Shown: positions 6,818 to 15,856, numbered from the stretch's first letter. The stretch: 22,108 nucleotides of DNA from Candidatus Dadabacteria bacterium (GCA_020027805.1 JAHKKQ010000012.1:1-22108); one strand, 5' to 3'. Made by a program: numbers and translations. The notes: generated from the letters alone by a model not told the origin.

Positions 6818-7414
6818 ATGGCAATAAAGATAAAACTGCTGAAACATCCTGAGCTTACCTGGTATGAGAAGCTCTATCTGCCCCAGATCGTAGGCGGACT
6901 GATGATTACGCTCAGGCATTTAATACATTTCAAGCCCATTACCATTCAGTACCCCGAAGAGGTAAAGGAGCTCCCGCCCAGGTACAGGGGACTCCATATA
7001 CTGCCCGCCGACGATGACGGCGAGATAAGATGTGTCGCATGCAAGCTCTGCGAGGTCGCGTGCCCCACTCAGGCTATATCCATAGTTGCCGAGCCCGCCG
7101 ACGATTACGGTATCGAGCGGAGGCCGAAGGTCTATAATATCGACTTCATGAGGTGCGTATTTTGCGGTTTTTGCGTCGAGGCGTGTCCCTGCGATGCCCT
7201 CAGGATGGGTATGAAATACGAGCTCTCATCATACAACAGGGCGGGGCTCGTGCACACGAAAGAGGTCTTCTTCGACCCGAACGTGAGGAGCCATGCGCCC
7301 AGGGACAACGCCAATTTCCTTTACGAGATGGGTAAGGGAGAGATTCTCGACAAGCCCGAAGAGGTCGAGAATGTAAAAAAGCTCACCGGAACCTACACTT
7401 CCTCCGGGTCCTGA
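6818..7414 (+). CDS. nuoI: NADH-quinone oxidoreductase subunit I (NuoI)
   Basis: NuoI carries two [4Fe-4S] clusters (N6a, N6b) that pass electrons in the peripheral arm of complex I. The 198-residue product has two ferredoxin motifs, Cys72/75/78/82 (CVACKLCEVACP) and Cys113/116/119/123 (CVFCGFCVEACP), preceded by the family's amphipathic N-terminus (RHLIHFKPITIQYPEE). The end (FFDPNVRSHAPRDN) is also NuoI-like. The ATG at 6818 has a moderate Shine-Dalgarno (CAGGGA, near 6805-6810). No other nuo gene is in the window: upstream is the recycling symporter and downstream a convergent glycosyltransferase. It is therefore an isolated copy; whether it is the sole nuoI or a second copy cannot be told here. 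Confidence 0.93.
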   Translation: MAIKIKLLKHPELTWYEKLYLPQIVGGLMITLRHLIHFKPITIQYPEEVKELPPRYRGLHILPADDDGEIRCVACKLCEVACPTQAISIVAEPADDYGIERRPKVYNIDFMRCVFCGFCVEACPCDALRMGMKYELSSYNRAGLVHTKEVFFDPNVRSHAPRDNANFLYEMGKGEILDKPEEVENVKKLTGTYTSSGS

Positions 7415-7450
7415 ATCTTCCAGATTTGTTTTATATGGCCGCGTATATTC

Positions 7451-8506
7451 CTAGGGGATCCTGTTTTGTATCCAGCATACCGCGAAAGAAGCGCCGCAGT
7501 AGAGGTAATATAGGAAATGCATGGGTATCGCGAGAAGCGTGAATCTTAGTCCCCTCTTCCTGAGAAAAAATCCGTATAGACCCCTGTTAAGCGTGAGGAG
7601 CGCCGTAACAATCGCGAGAGCGGCAATAACGAGTACGAACGTTATCCCTGAACCGTAGGGTCTCAACAGCCCTAAAATTATCGCCAGCAGGATCAGGGAA
7701 AGTAATCCCGCAAGCACTGTGCTCATCCTGTCCGATATGCTGAGGTTCATGTCACTCGGCATCATCCCTGTCTCTATTATGAGCTTCGACCACGGCAGGG
7801 CGCGGTTGAAGATATCGGTCCTTATCATGGAGCGCCAGTGCCAATGCTTTAAGTGCTTTACCTCTATGCCCTTATCGAGCGTAATCCTATACCCTTTCTG
7901 CCTCATTCTGTAGCCGAGCTCTATATCCTCGATGGACGGGAACGGATACTTATCCCCGTCGAACCCGCCGAGCTCCGAAAAGACCTTGCGTCTCACGGCG
8001 CCGCATCCGGCCCAAAAGGTATCCGCATCACCGTATGACCTCTGGTGGACGAAATGGTGGAGCAGGTTTCTGTACTGTGATATGAAATCGGGGGCCCTGG
8101 GGCTGTCGTCGTAAGACCCGAACGCGGCAGAGATATCCGGAGCGCCGATGAAAATGTCCGCGAACTGCCCCAGCGTGTTCCCGGTCACGACTACGTCGGC
8201 GTCGACGAAAAGGAGTATTTCCCCCGCGGCCCTCTTCGCCCCTTCGTTACGCGCCGCCGCCGGACCCGACTGCCGCTCGAGCCCGATAACCGCAGCGCCG
8301 AAGCCCCTGCAAATTTCAGCCGAGTTATCCGTGGACGCGTCGTCGACTACGATGGTCTCAAAAGATCTGTAGAGAGAGCTTCCGAGCTCCCTCAGACATT
8401 CCTCGATATAGCCGCTCCCGTTATGCACGGGGATGATTACCGAGATGAAAGGATTCGCTGAATTCATATCGCCCTGATTCGAATGAGCTTTATCTTCTGC
8501 TTGCAC
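7451..8506 (-). CDS. GT2 family glycosyltransferase with C-terminal membrane segments
   Basis: The product has a GT-A domain followed by membrane helices. Seen are PFISVIIPVHNGSGYIEECL, VVDDASTDNS, a nucleotide-sugar/metal motif FVDADVV, the acceptor-side GGFDGDKYPFPSIEDIELGY with the ED pair, and from about residue 255 three hydrophobic segments that should hold the enzyme at the inner membrane. Donor and acceptor are not predictable; the fold suits transfer onto a lipid or membrane-linked glycan. The GTG at 8506 gives 351 residues and lies 33 bases after the ABC exporter gene. An ATG at 8467, next to the conserved start, is an equally plausible initiation site (338 residues). It is the last gene of the minus-strand envelope cluster and ends convergent to nuoI with no visible terminator. 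Confidence 0.9.
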   Translation of the reverse strand: MQAEDKAHSNQGDMNSANPFISVIIPVHNGSGYIEECLRELGSSLYRSFETIVVDDASTDNSAEICRGFGAAVIGLERQSGPAAARNEGAKRAAGEILLFVDADVVVTGNTLGQFADIFIGAPDISAAFGSYDDSPRAPDFISQYRNLLHHFVHQRSYGDADTFWAGCGAVRRKVFSELGGFDGDKYPFPSIEDIELGYRMRQKGYRITLDKGIEVKHLKHWHWRSMIRTDIFNRALPWSKLIIETGMMPSDMNLSISDRMSTVLAGLLSLILLAIILGLLRPYGSGITFVLVIAALAIVTALLTLNRGLYGFFLRKRGLRFTLLAIPMHFLYYLYCGASFAVCWIQNRIP

Positions 8507-8539
8507 GGCCTTCTGCCTCGCCCGTATATCAAGCCGTGA

Positions 8540-10336
8540 TCATTTGCCCGAAGTGGCCAGTTCGTAGTATTCCCCCCTCCGCCCCATTAGCTCCGTTTCT
8601 GACCCGGTCTCCGAGACCCTTCCGTCCTTAAGCACTATAAGCTGGTCCGCGTTCTTGATCGTGGAAAGCCTGTGGGCGATTATTACGACCGTCCTGTTTC
8701 TGCTGAGTTCTGTGATCGCCCTGTGAATAAGCTCCTCGGTCCTCGTATCGAGAGAGCTCGTCGCTTCGTCGAGGATGAGTATCTCCGGGTTTTTCAATAT
8801 GGCCCGCGCGATGGATATCCTCTGGCGCTGGCCCCCGGAGAGCCTGATACCCCTCTCTCCGAGGATCGTGTCGTATCCCTCAGGCAGCCCGGATATGAAT
8901 TCGTCCGCGCCCGCCCTCTTCGCGGCATCCGTGATTATCTCGTCCGACGGCTCGCCGATGAGGCCGATAGCGATGTTGTTCCTGACCGTGTCGTTGAATA
9001 TGAACGTATCCTGGCTGACAATGCCGATATTACGGCGGTATGATTCGACCGCCATGTTCCTGAGAGGCTCGTCGTCGATAAAAATGTCCCCTGTCTGCGG
9101 ATCGTAAAACCTCAGCAGCAGGTTGATTATGGTTGATTTCCCGGCTCCGGATTTGCCTACGATAGCGGTAGTTTTACCCTTGGGAATAAAGAAGCCCGCG
9201 TCGGTCAGGGCCGCTTTTTCGCCGACGCCGTATGAAAAAGTGACGGACTCGAGCCTGATGCCGCTCTTTAAACCCGTATACGGCTTATCTCCGTCCCTGA
9301 GGACGGGCTTATCATCGAGCCTTATGAGTTCGTAGGCGGCGTCTAACGCGGGGAGCCTGCTTACGATGATCCCCCTCGCCTGGTTTATCTGTTTTATCAC
9401 CGGGAGCAAGCGCGCGAGTATGTATACGAAGGGGAGCATCTGGGTGAGAACGAGCCTGTAGTCCATATCCGCGCTCTTGATGGCTATCAGGAAAAGGATT
9501 CCGATTGCCAGGACCCCTAAAGCCTCGGTGATGACGTGGACCATGAACGTTGAAAAATTGAGATTCAACTGGTTGGCCGCGTGCCTTTCGATTCGGTTCC
9601 TCAGCTTGATTGTCTGCTCTCTTTCTTTCGTGAAAGACTTTATAACCTGTATTCCGGATAGAGTCTCGTGAAGTGACGCTGTAAGCTCCCTCCCGCTGTC
9701 GATCATTTTGAACCCGTAGAGGGATATCCTTTTGATATATATAGACACCCCGAACGCGATGATCGCCGATAGAACGATGGTTACGGCGGTAAGCTTCCAG
9801 GAGAAAACGACCAGGAGGGCGAGGAATAGAAGGAAGGACATAATGAGGTTAATCATCTCCGACGACTTCTTGAATATCTCGTCCGTGTGGACGGTGTTAT
9901 AGATAATGTTTTCAACGAGCTCGCCTGTCTTTACGTCGTTGTAGAATCCGATACCGACTGCCATGAGCGTATTTACTACGCGTACCCTGAGGTTTTGGAT
10001 CAATCTTGCTGTGAGCCAGTATGTGAGGTAATAGAACACGGCCAATACGAGATTCTTCAGTACCAGCGTGAGGACGACCAGAATAAGCGACAGGAGTATC
10101 TGTTTCTCAATCGGATAACCGGAGAAGATTTTTATGAGCGATTGGAGGACTTCCGGGAGCTGGCTGTAATTCGTGATTTGCTGGATTCCGCCCAGGAGCG
10201 GGACCAGCATCCCTATGGAAATACCGTCGAAAGCGGCCGCTAAGAACGACAACACGAATATAAGTGCGATGTGCTTTTTATAAGGGCTCAGTAAATCGAG
10301 CACGAATTTTCTTTTGAGCTTTCTTTCGTCAGTCAA
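8540..10336 (-). CDS. MsbA-like ABC exporter (fused permease and ATPase)
   Basis: A half-transporter of 598 residues that would act as a homodimer exporting a lipid, glycolipid or other amphiphile. An N-terminal transmembrane domain of six helices (about 20-320) precedes a complete ATPase: Walker A GKSGAGKST at 394-402, Q-loop IGIVSQDTF, signature LSGGQ at 499-503, Walker B ILILDEATSSLD with Asp523/Glu524, and switch His555 in IAHRLS. All catalytic residues are present. The start is TTG 10336, supported by AGGGA eight bases upstream; the first internal Met is well inside helix 1. It lies between the small membrane-module gene (130-base gap) and the glycosyltransferase (33-base gap), which suggests flipping of a product made by neighbouring enzymes. 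The substrate is inference; lipid A export is one possibility. Confidence 0.92.
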   Translation of the reverse strand: MTDERKLKRKFVLDLLSPYKKHIALIFVLSFLAAAFDGISIGMLVPLLGGIQQITNYSQLPEVLQSLIKIFSGYPIEKQILLSLILVVLTLVLKNLVLAVFYYLTYWLTARLIQNLRVRVVNTLMAVGIGFYNDVKTGELVENIIYNTVHTDEIFKKSSEMINLIMSFLLFLALLVVFSWKLTAVTIVLSAIIAFGVSIYIKRISLYGFKMIDSGRELTASLHETLSGIQVIKSFTKEREQTIKLRNRIERHAANQLNLNFSTFMVHVITEALGVLAIGILFLIAIKSADMDYRLVLTQMLPFVYILARLLPVIKQINQARGIIVSRLPALDAAYELIRLDDKPVLRDGDKPYTGLKSGIRLESVTFSYGVGEKAALTDAGFFIPKGKTTAIVGKSGAGKSTIINLLLRFYDPQTGDIFIDDEPLRNMAVESYRRNIGIVSQDTFIFNDTVRNNIAIGLIGEPSDEIITDAAKRAGADEFISGLPEGYDTILGERGIRLSGGQRQRISIARAILKNPEILILDEATSSLDTRTEELIHRAITELSRNRTVVIIAHRLSTIKNADQLIVLKDGRVSETGSETELMGRRGEYYELATSGK

Positions 10337-10466
10337 CTCTTCATTCCCTGCTTGCGGATATTTTTACTCCGGCGAAATGATATTTTACTCAAATCCTGAC
10401 ATTTGTAACAGTTTTCGGTGGGTTGACGGCAGTTTGGTCGCGATGGACGGTCTGCGTGATACGCCG

Positions 10467-10796
10467 TTAATACCTCTGCCTCAAAAGAACGATTCGGTTA
10501 TATATCCAGCCTATCAGGGTGCCGCCTATCGTGCCGACGGCGAATCCGTATATAAACCCGATAATACTTCCCAGAAACGATACGCTGTAACCGATAAAGA
10601 ACTGACTCAGGAGCTCCAGGTGAGGGCCCAGGACATACTGCCCCGAAGGGCCGGGCTGAGGTCCTTTCAGCAGAAGCCAGTTCGTGGCTATGAATATAAC
10701 CAGCCCGATAATGATGCCGAGTATTAATCCCAGCACCTTCGCGTTCAGTATCACCACTGCCCGAAGGAGTTTCTCTTCTTCTCTATCCCTGTTCAT
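10467..10796 (-). CDS. Small membrane protein, paralogue of the module on the upstream FAD enzyme
   Basis: A 109-residue protein starting with ATG 10796, 11 bases after the stop of the FAD oxidoreductase gene. It has a charged start (MNRDREEEK) and two long hydrophobic stretches, residues about 17-40 and 72-97, joined by a loop with LLKG and LLSQFFIGYSV. It aligns with the C-terminal membrane module of the upstream FAD protein: from LGP to the final Asn, 45 columns align without gaps with 21 identities, including the shared GYSV, and the preceding helix matches GLxxFxATxxLxLKG. Duplication of one ancestral module is therefore clear from sequence. I recognise no named family. It may act as a membrane anchor or a partner of the FAD protein or ABC exporter. 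Confidence 0.8.
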   Translation of the reverse strand: MNRDREEEKLLRAVVILNAKVLGLILGIIIGLVIFIATNWLLLKGPQPGPSGQYVLGPHLELLSQFFIGYSVSFLGSIIGFIYGFAVGTIGGTLIGWIYNRIVLLRQRY

Positions 10797-10807
10797 AATC
10801 CAGACCT

Positions 10808-12691
10808 TTAAATATAATCGATAAAATTCTTAAAAGTCGAGAGCTCTCTTCCCTTGCTGATCCTGAAGACATAAATACCCGTCAGGAGGTTTCTCAAGTA
10901 CGCGAACAGCCACCCAAAGAGGAACCCCCATAAGAATGAATACCCGAACCCGATGACGGCGCCCTTCAGCGTTACCGAGTACCCGGCGAAGTATTGACCG
11001 AGGAGGCTGAGTGTGGGGCCCACGATATGCCCTCCTTTTAATATGAGTACGAGTGTGGCGAGGAAGACCGCAAGGCCGCAAACTGTCCCCACGGAAACGG
11101 CGAAAGCGAGCTTGTCCATCCGCGCAAAGGCCTTTATAATCGCCTCGTCCAGTGCCGAGGCCCTTTGCGTCGCCACTAGTTCAGGCACAATCGGCTGTGT
11201 CCCGGCGAGGTCTTGAAAGCCGTAAAGGTCTTCTTCTCCGGTCTCTGCGGCCTCCTCGTGGTATTCCTGATCGGCGTTTACCTTCCACAGGTCGTAGTCG
11301 GCCCCGAGGATGTTCTTCACAGCGAGCATCGCGGTCAGCATGGAATGGTCCTGATTGTTGTATTTATGCATACCGTTACGGCCCACAAGCTGTAAATTAC
11401 GTATACCGCCCAGGTATTCGCGTATGATCCTCAGGGACTCGCGGTAGCCCGAGTCGTAAACGGGATAGGCTTTCGGCATTCTCACAACCGAGCCGTCCTC
11501 GACGAGCGACGTGTTGACGAGGTTCATCTTTTCGAGCTCCTTTTTCGCGAACTCTATCAGCTCCGGGTCGCTCATCGACCACAGCCCGTCACCCTCGAAG
11601 CAGAAGTACTCGAGGCCGAGACAGGTTTTTCCCGGGTCGGGCACCATGTCCCCGCTCCAGTTCTTGAAGTTCTGGATCCTCCCCAGTTTTACGCCGGGTT
11701 CGTGTATGTATATCCAGTTGTCGGGAAAGACATCCGGCTGGTCTATCACGAGGGAAACAGTAAGGAAATCCCTGTAATTAAGGCGGGCGGCGGCCTCGAG
11801 GACTTCCTCGGGCGGCGCGGGATCGAGCTTCTGAATGAGCTCCCTTATCGGCATTGTGCTTATGTAGTCCGTGCCGTGAACGGACTCGACCGCTTCGTTC
11901 CCGCTAATTTCGATCCTTTCCACCCTGCCGTTTCCGACGTGTATTTTTTTCACGTCCGAGTTCAGCAGTAACTCGCATCCGACCCGGGTGATTTTATCGG
12001 CCACGGCCTCCCACATCATACCGGGCCCGAGCCTCGGATAATCGAAGCTGTCTATCAGGGTTTTAATGGTCTCTTTCTTCTCGGAGCCGTTATCCTTAAG
12101 GAGTGCGTTTTTCAGGGCCTGCATAAGGGAGAGTCCCTTTATCCTCTGTGCGGCCCATTCGGCGCTTATCTCGCTGCAGGGTATCCCCCATACCTTCTCC
12201 GTATAGGTCTTGAAAAAGAGGCTGTAAAGACGGCTTCCGAAGCGGTTCGAAACCCATCTGTCGAACGTATCCTCCGGCAGCTCCGGGGAGAGCTGTGATT
12301 TCAGATAGCTCGCCGCGATAAGGAAGCTGTTCCAGACTCCGAGACCGAAGAGCGCGTTAGTCACGCGGAAAGGGTAATAAAAAAACCTCTTATTGTAGTA
12401 TATCCGCGAGAGTCTTTGTCTTTTGAGAAAATCATTCCCGAGTACCTCCCGCCACATGTTTTCGACGGCGCGCACCTTGGTGAAAAAGCGGTGCCCTCCT
12501 ATGTCGAAGCGGTAGCCCCGGTAATTGACAGTTCTGGCCAGCCCTCCGACGACGCCGTCCTTCTCGATTACCGTTGATTTTATCCCGGCCTTGGAGAGCT
12601 CGTAGGCGGCCGTCAGTCCCGCGGGACCGGCTCCTATTATCACAGCCTTTTTATCGTTATTTCTGTCTTCAGTCTCGGAGTCGCGGTTCAT
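10808..12691 (-). CDS. FAD-dependent oxidoreductase (UDP-galactopyranose-mutase-like) fused to membrane module
   Basis: From ATG 12691 the product is 627 residues. A dinucleotide-binding site, VIIGAGPAGLTAAYELSKAG at about 17-36, and the VGGLARTVNYRGYRFDIGGH block identify the COG1232/UDP-galactopyranose-mutase-like flavoproteins, as does GRNGMHKYNNQDHSM near the C-terminal flavin site. These enzymes oxidise or rearrange sugars, porphyrinogens or carotenoids; the substrate here is unknown. After a linker, residues about 525-605 form two membrane helices homologous to the next gene's product. An in-frame TTG at 12778 overlaps the stop of the preceding carboxyltransferase gene and would add 29 low-complexity polar residues; I prefer the ATG, though neither start has a good Shine-Dalgarno. 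A sugar role is favoured by the glycosyltransferase in the same operon. Confidence 0.85.
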   Translation of the reverse strand: MNRDSETEDRNNDKKAVIIGAGPAGLTAAYELSKAGIKSTVIEKDGVVGGLARTVNYRGYRFDIGGHRFFTKVRAVENMWREVLGNDFLKRQRLSRIYYNKRFFYYPFRVTNALFGLGVWNSFLIAASYLKSQLSPELPEDTFDRWVSNRFGSRLYSLFFKTYTEKVWGIPCSEISAEWAAQRIKGLSLMQALKNALLKDNGSEKKETIKTLIDSFDYPRLGPGMMWEAVADKITRVGCELLLNSDVKKIHVGNGRVERIEISGNEAVESVHGTDYISTMPIRELIQKLDPAPPEEVLEAAARLNYRDFLTVSLVIDQPDVFPDNWIYIHEPGVKLGRIQNFKNWSGDMVPDPGKTCLGLEYFCFEGDGLWSMSDPELIEFAKKELEKMNLVNTSLVEDGSVVRMPKAYPVYDSGYRESLRIIREYLGGIRNLQLVGRNGMHKYNNQDHSMLTAMLAVKNILGADYDLWKVNADQEYHEEAAETGEEDLYGFQDLAGTQPIVPELVATQRASALDEAIIKAFARMDKLAFAVSVGTVCGLAVFLATLVLILKGGHIVGPTLSLLGQYFAGYSVTLKGAVIGFGYSFLWGFLFGWLFAYLRNLLTGIYVFRISKGRELSTFKNFIDYI

Positions 12692-12774
12692 ATTATTATC
12701 ATATCGGAAACGTCCGGTATTGTCGCCGGAACGAGGCCTCCGGCCCGAAGCCCCCCGGTCCTGATCCGCGCGGC

Positions 12775-14592
12775 TCAATCGGCCGGGGATTGACTAGTTT
12801 TCAGCCTGCTGTGCCAGGGTGTGAGTCTCAGCACGCCAGAGATAGACGATTTAAGCTGGCTCCGCTCGGTCACGAGGTGGATGCCGCCCCTTTTCGAGAA
12901 GAACTCTGAAGTCATTGTGTTCGGGTCCACCCCTCTTCCGCCGCTCGTCAGCTTTACGACCCTGTCGCCTGCGAATGCGATAGTCGCCTTCTTCTCCGAG
13001 ATTATGAAATCCCCCTGAACGGCATAGCTCGCAAGCGCGCCGCCTGTTGTAGGGTGGCCGAGGACAGAAATAAAAGGCAGGCCCGCTTCCTTCAATTTCA
13101 GGATGGCCGAGATCGTCTTCGCCATCTGATAAAGGGCGACGGTCCCCTCCTGCATCCTGGCCCCTCCCGAAGCGGTTACGCATATTAGAGGCAGGTTTTC
13201 CCTTACTGCGTAATTCGCAATGAGCTTCATCTTCTCGCCGAAGACAGCCCCCATCGAACCGCCCATGAACCTGAACTCGCTTACGGCGACCGCGACAGGC
13301 AGTTCGAAAATCTCACCGTACCCGACTACGAGAGAGTCCTTCGATTCGATACGGCCGGCGTTCTTCCTGCGCGTATCGCTGTAGTCGTGAAAGCTGAACC
13401 TCAAATCGATATCGTCGACGCTCAAATCCGTATGGAGCTCGTGGAAGGAGTCGCTGTTAAGCAGCAGGTCGAGGTAGTCATGAGAACCTATGGGGTTCGG
13501 CTTCTCGCAATATGGGCATGTGTAGTAGTTCTTCTGGAATTCCTCTTTAGCGAAGTGCTTGCGGCACCCCGCCCGCACGATCTTTCCGTCCTGGTCCTTT
13601 TCGTCGTTGCAGAAGTGGGGCTCGGCTCCGTAAAGCGCGATCTGCATATGGGATACCTCGGGAGTCGTGGTCCTGGAGAAAGAATAATGGGGGAGCCAGC
13701 TCTTGATTCTCTTCGTAATAGCGTGGTATGTGTGCTCCTGTTTTTCCACCTCTCCGCACTCCTGAATCCTGTTCACAAGGTTGTTGTGCAGGTACCTCAT
13801 ATCGGACTTCTCCAGTTCATCCGTCCCGGCCAGCAGCATTTTCTCGATATTTATCAGCACCTTCCTTTTGTAGTCCGAGCTGTCGAGCGCGGGCTCCTTT
13901 ATGACTTTATCCACGATGCCGTATTTCAGCATGAAATCGGAAGTCGGCTGCAGTACCTCGAGAGCCTCCTCGATCTTGTCGGCGCTCCTGAAAAGGATTG
14001 CCGAGCAGCCTTCCGCGGTTATTACCGAGTATTCGGCGCGGGAGAGCATATATCTCTTATGCGCGAGCTGCAAAGCTATGGCGCCACCACTGCCACCGCT
14101 GCCAATGACGGTAGACATCGATTTGGTCCTGAGGGAGATCATCTTGGCCTGGCAGTTGGAGATGAGCCACGACTGCAGCTTCCCGGCTGAGTATTCGAAC
14201 GGGTCTCCGCCTATCGTGTCTATATACGTATGGAGCATGAGGCCGCTCTCCTCCGCGTAGCTCATCATGTTATATGAAAGGGCGTAACCGTCCGCTTTCA
14301 CAAGCCCGTAATTGAGTCTCGCCCTCTCCGCGTCGCCCGACGGCATTTGCTGCGCTATAACCGCGACCCGTTTATTCGTCTTGTTCAGCACAGCGGTTCC
14401 GACAATTACGGCGGGGTCGTCCACGATCTCAATTTCTATCCCGGAGGGCGCCGTAATCTTCATGGGAAAGTCCGGGATCTCATAATAAGGCACGAAATCT
14501 CTATAGACGTAATCGATTATGTCTTTCGATTTTACCTTCTTATACGATCTCGATTGCTCGTGAATCGACGTCAGTTTGGAAGGACGGCTCAT
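12775..14592 (-). CDS. Single-chain acetyl-CoA carboxylase carboxyltransferase (AccA-AccD order)
   Basis: The carboxyltransferase moves CO2 from carboxybiotin to acetyl-CoA to give malonyl-CoA. In this 605-residue protein the alpha (AccA-like) half comes first: IGSGGSGGAIALQLAHKRYM at about 163-182 and YSVITAEGCSAILFRSADK at 188-206. The beta (AccD-like) half follows: zinc-ribbon cysteines 328, 343, 359 and 362, then FMGGSMGAVFGEK, CVTASGGARMQEG at 471-483 and SVLGHPTTGGALASYA. E. coli keeps the two as separate proteins. The ribbon spacing is C-x14-C-x15-C-x2-C rather than the usual C-x2-C-x15-C-x2-C, so the first knuckle is expanded. ATG 14592 is supported by GGAG ten bases upstream. No biotin carboxylase or carrier gene is nearby. 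It could act on a longer acyl-CoA. Confidence 0.9.
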   Translation of the reverse strand: MSRPSKLTSIHEQSRSYKKVKSKDIIDYVYRDFVPYYEIPDFPMKITAPSGIEIEIVDDPAVIVGTAVLNKTNKRVAVIAQQMPSGDAERARLNYGLVKADGYALSYNMMSYAEESGLMLHTYIDTIGGDPFEYSAGKLQSWLISNCQAKMISLRTKSMSTVIGSGGSGGAIALQLAHKRYMLSRAEYSVITAEGCSAILFRSADKIEEALEVLQPTSDFMLKYGIVDKVIKEPALDSSDYKRKVLINIEKMLLAGTDELEKSDMRYLHNNLVNRIQECGEVEKQEHTYHAITKRIKSWLPHYSFSRTTTPEVSHMQIALYGAEPHFCNDEKDQDGKIVRAGCRKHFAKEEFQKNYYTCPYCEKPNPIGSHDYLDLLLNSDSFHELHTDLSVDDIDLRFSFHDYSDTRRKNAGRIESKDSLVVGYGEIFELPVAVAVSEFRFMGGSMGAVFGEKMKLIANYAVRENLPLICVTASGGARMQEGTVALYQMAKTISAILKLKEAGLPFISVLGHPTTGGALASYAVQGDFIISEKKATIAFAGDRVVKLTSGGRGVDPNTMTSEFFSKRGGIHLVTERSQLKSSISGVLRLTPWHSRLKTSQSPAD

Positions 14593-14761
14593 TTATCTCA
14601 TTCTCCGTGGATATTGAAACAATTTACCTGTCATCGCCCTTAAAAGGGAGATATTATAACCATAGACAATCCGGTTGGATATAAGTTGTGGCGGAAACGA
14701 TAAACACCCCTCAAAGCTATGGCTTGAGCGCGAGCCGTATCTCCTGGGACTTATCACGGCG

Positions 14762-15787
14762 TCAAGAAACGGCCGGCAGCACCTTTTCCACGAACAGCTT
14801 CATGGACCTAACGGCTTCTTCGTGGCTTATTCCGGGGAATTTAAAACGGCAGATGAGGTTATTCACGGGCAGCTCGTCCAGGTAGCGCTTAATCGTCTCG
14901 ATGCATTCTTCAGGTGTGCCTATTATCGACTGCTCTCTCGCTAAATCGTACAGAATAGGGGCGTTCGGGTCGGAAAGCAGGTTTCCCTCACGGTCTACCA
15001 TGGAGCCCCAGGACGCATACCCCTTGGCCGTATAGGTGACGTTTTCTTTTATTTTTTCCCATATTTTGTCGCTCTTCTGATCGGATATGTAGATTTCCCT
15101 GACCAGGGGCTTTTCAAAGTCTTCAGGGTTCCTGCCGTACTCTTTAAGAAGCGAGCTATGCATATCGAAAAGATATTTCACGATCGGTATTATGCCTATC
15201 GCGGGCACATAAAGGGGCGCCCCGATCCTTGCCGCCCTCCTGATCGCGGGCTCCGTAAATGCCCCTATCCAGATGGGAATCGGCCTCTGTACAGGCTTGG
15301 GCGTGACGCTGACGTTCTGGAGCTTATAGTATTTTCCATTGAAGGTAAACGGTTCATCGAGCCAGCTCTTGTTCAGTATCTCGATGCTCTCCTCCATCCG
15401 CCCCCTCCTTTCACTGAGCGATCTCCCGAATCCCCCGAATTCCTCCGGGCGATAACCGAGTCCGATGCCGAGTATCAGCCTCCCTCCGGATATGAGGTCG
15501 ACGACTGCGGCGTCCTCCGCCACGCGCACCGGGTCGTGCAGCGGCATGAGGAGAACCCCTGTTCCGATGCGTATGTTTTTAGTCCTGGCGGCGATGGCGG
15601 CGGCGGTGACAAGGAGTGACGGGCAGTAGCCGTCTTTTAGAAAGTGGTGCTCTGTCAGCCATGCCGAATCGAAACCCATCTGGTCGGCCATGCTTATTTC
15701 GTCAAGCATCTCGGCATATAGCTCCTTGTGGACCCTCGGGCTGAACGGGGGTGACTGAAGGCTGTAATAACCTATTCCGAATTTCAT
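14762..15787 (-). CDS. LLM class flavin-dependent oxidoreductase
   Basis: A 341-residue bacterial-luciferase-like monooxygenase of the TIM-barrel fold, using reduced FMN (or F420 in some members) in the cytoplasm. Seen are the N-terminal strand FGIGYYSLQSPPFSP, TEHHF with the active-site His typical of the family, IGTGVLLMPLHDPVRVAEDA, and ISGGRLILGIGLGYRPEEFG. The end, IGTPEECIETIKRYLDELPV, is the standard closing region. The substrate cannot be named. ATG 15787 has a good Shine-Dalgarno (AAGGGAGA). It is on the same strand as the fused carboxyltransferase gene but 169 bases before it, so co-transcription is possible, not shown. An upstream terminator separates it from erpA. Confidence 0.92.
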   Translation of the reverse strand: MKFGIGYYSLQSPPFSPRVHKELYAEMLDEISMADQMGFDSAWLTEHHFLKDGYCPSLLVTAAAIAARTKNIRIGTGVLLMPLHDPVRVAEDAAVVDLISGGRLILGIGLGYRPEEFGGFGRSLSERRGRMEESIEILNKSWLDEPFTFNGKYYKLQNVSVTPKPVQRPIPIWIGAFTEPAIRRAARIGAPLYVPAIGIIPIVKYLFDMHSSLLKEYGRNPEDFEKPLVREIYISDQKSDKIWEKIKENVTYTAKGYASWGSMVDREGNLLSDPNAPILYDLAREQSIIGTPEECIETIKRYLDELPVNNLICRFKFPGISHEEAVRSMKLFVEKVLPAVS

Positions 15788-15856
15788 AATGGAATCTCCC
15801 TTTAAATCTCGCGCAGTATGGATTTATATCTTCCCGCAGGTACGCGCGGTCGGATT

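Noticed and set aside
13387..14190. Plus-strand 267-codon open frame opposite the fused carboxyltransferase
   Set aside because: The opposite strand encodes conserved AccA/AccD motifs through the whole region; the translation has no domain.
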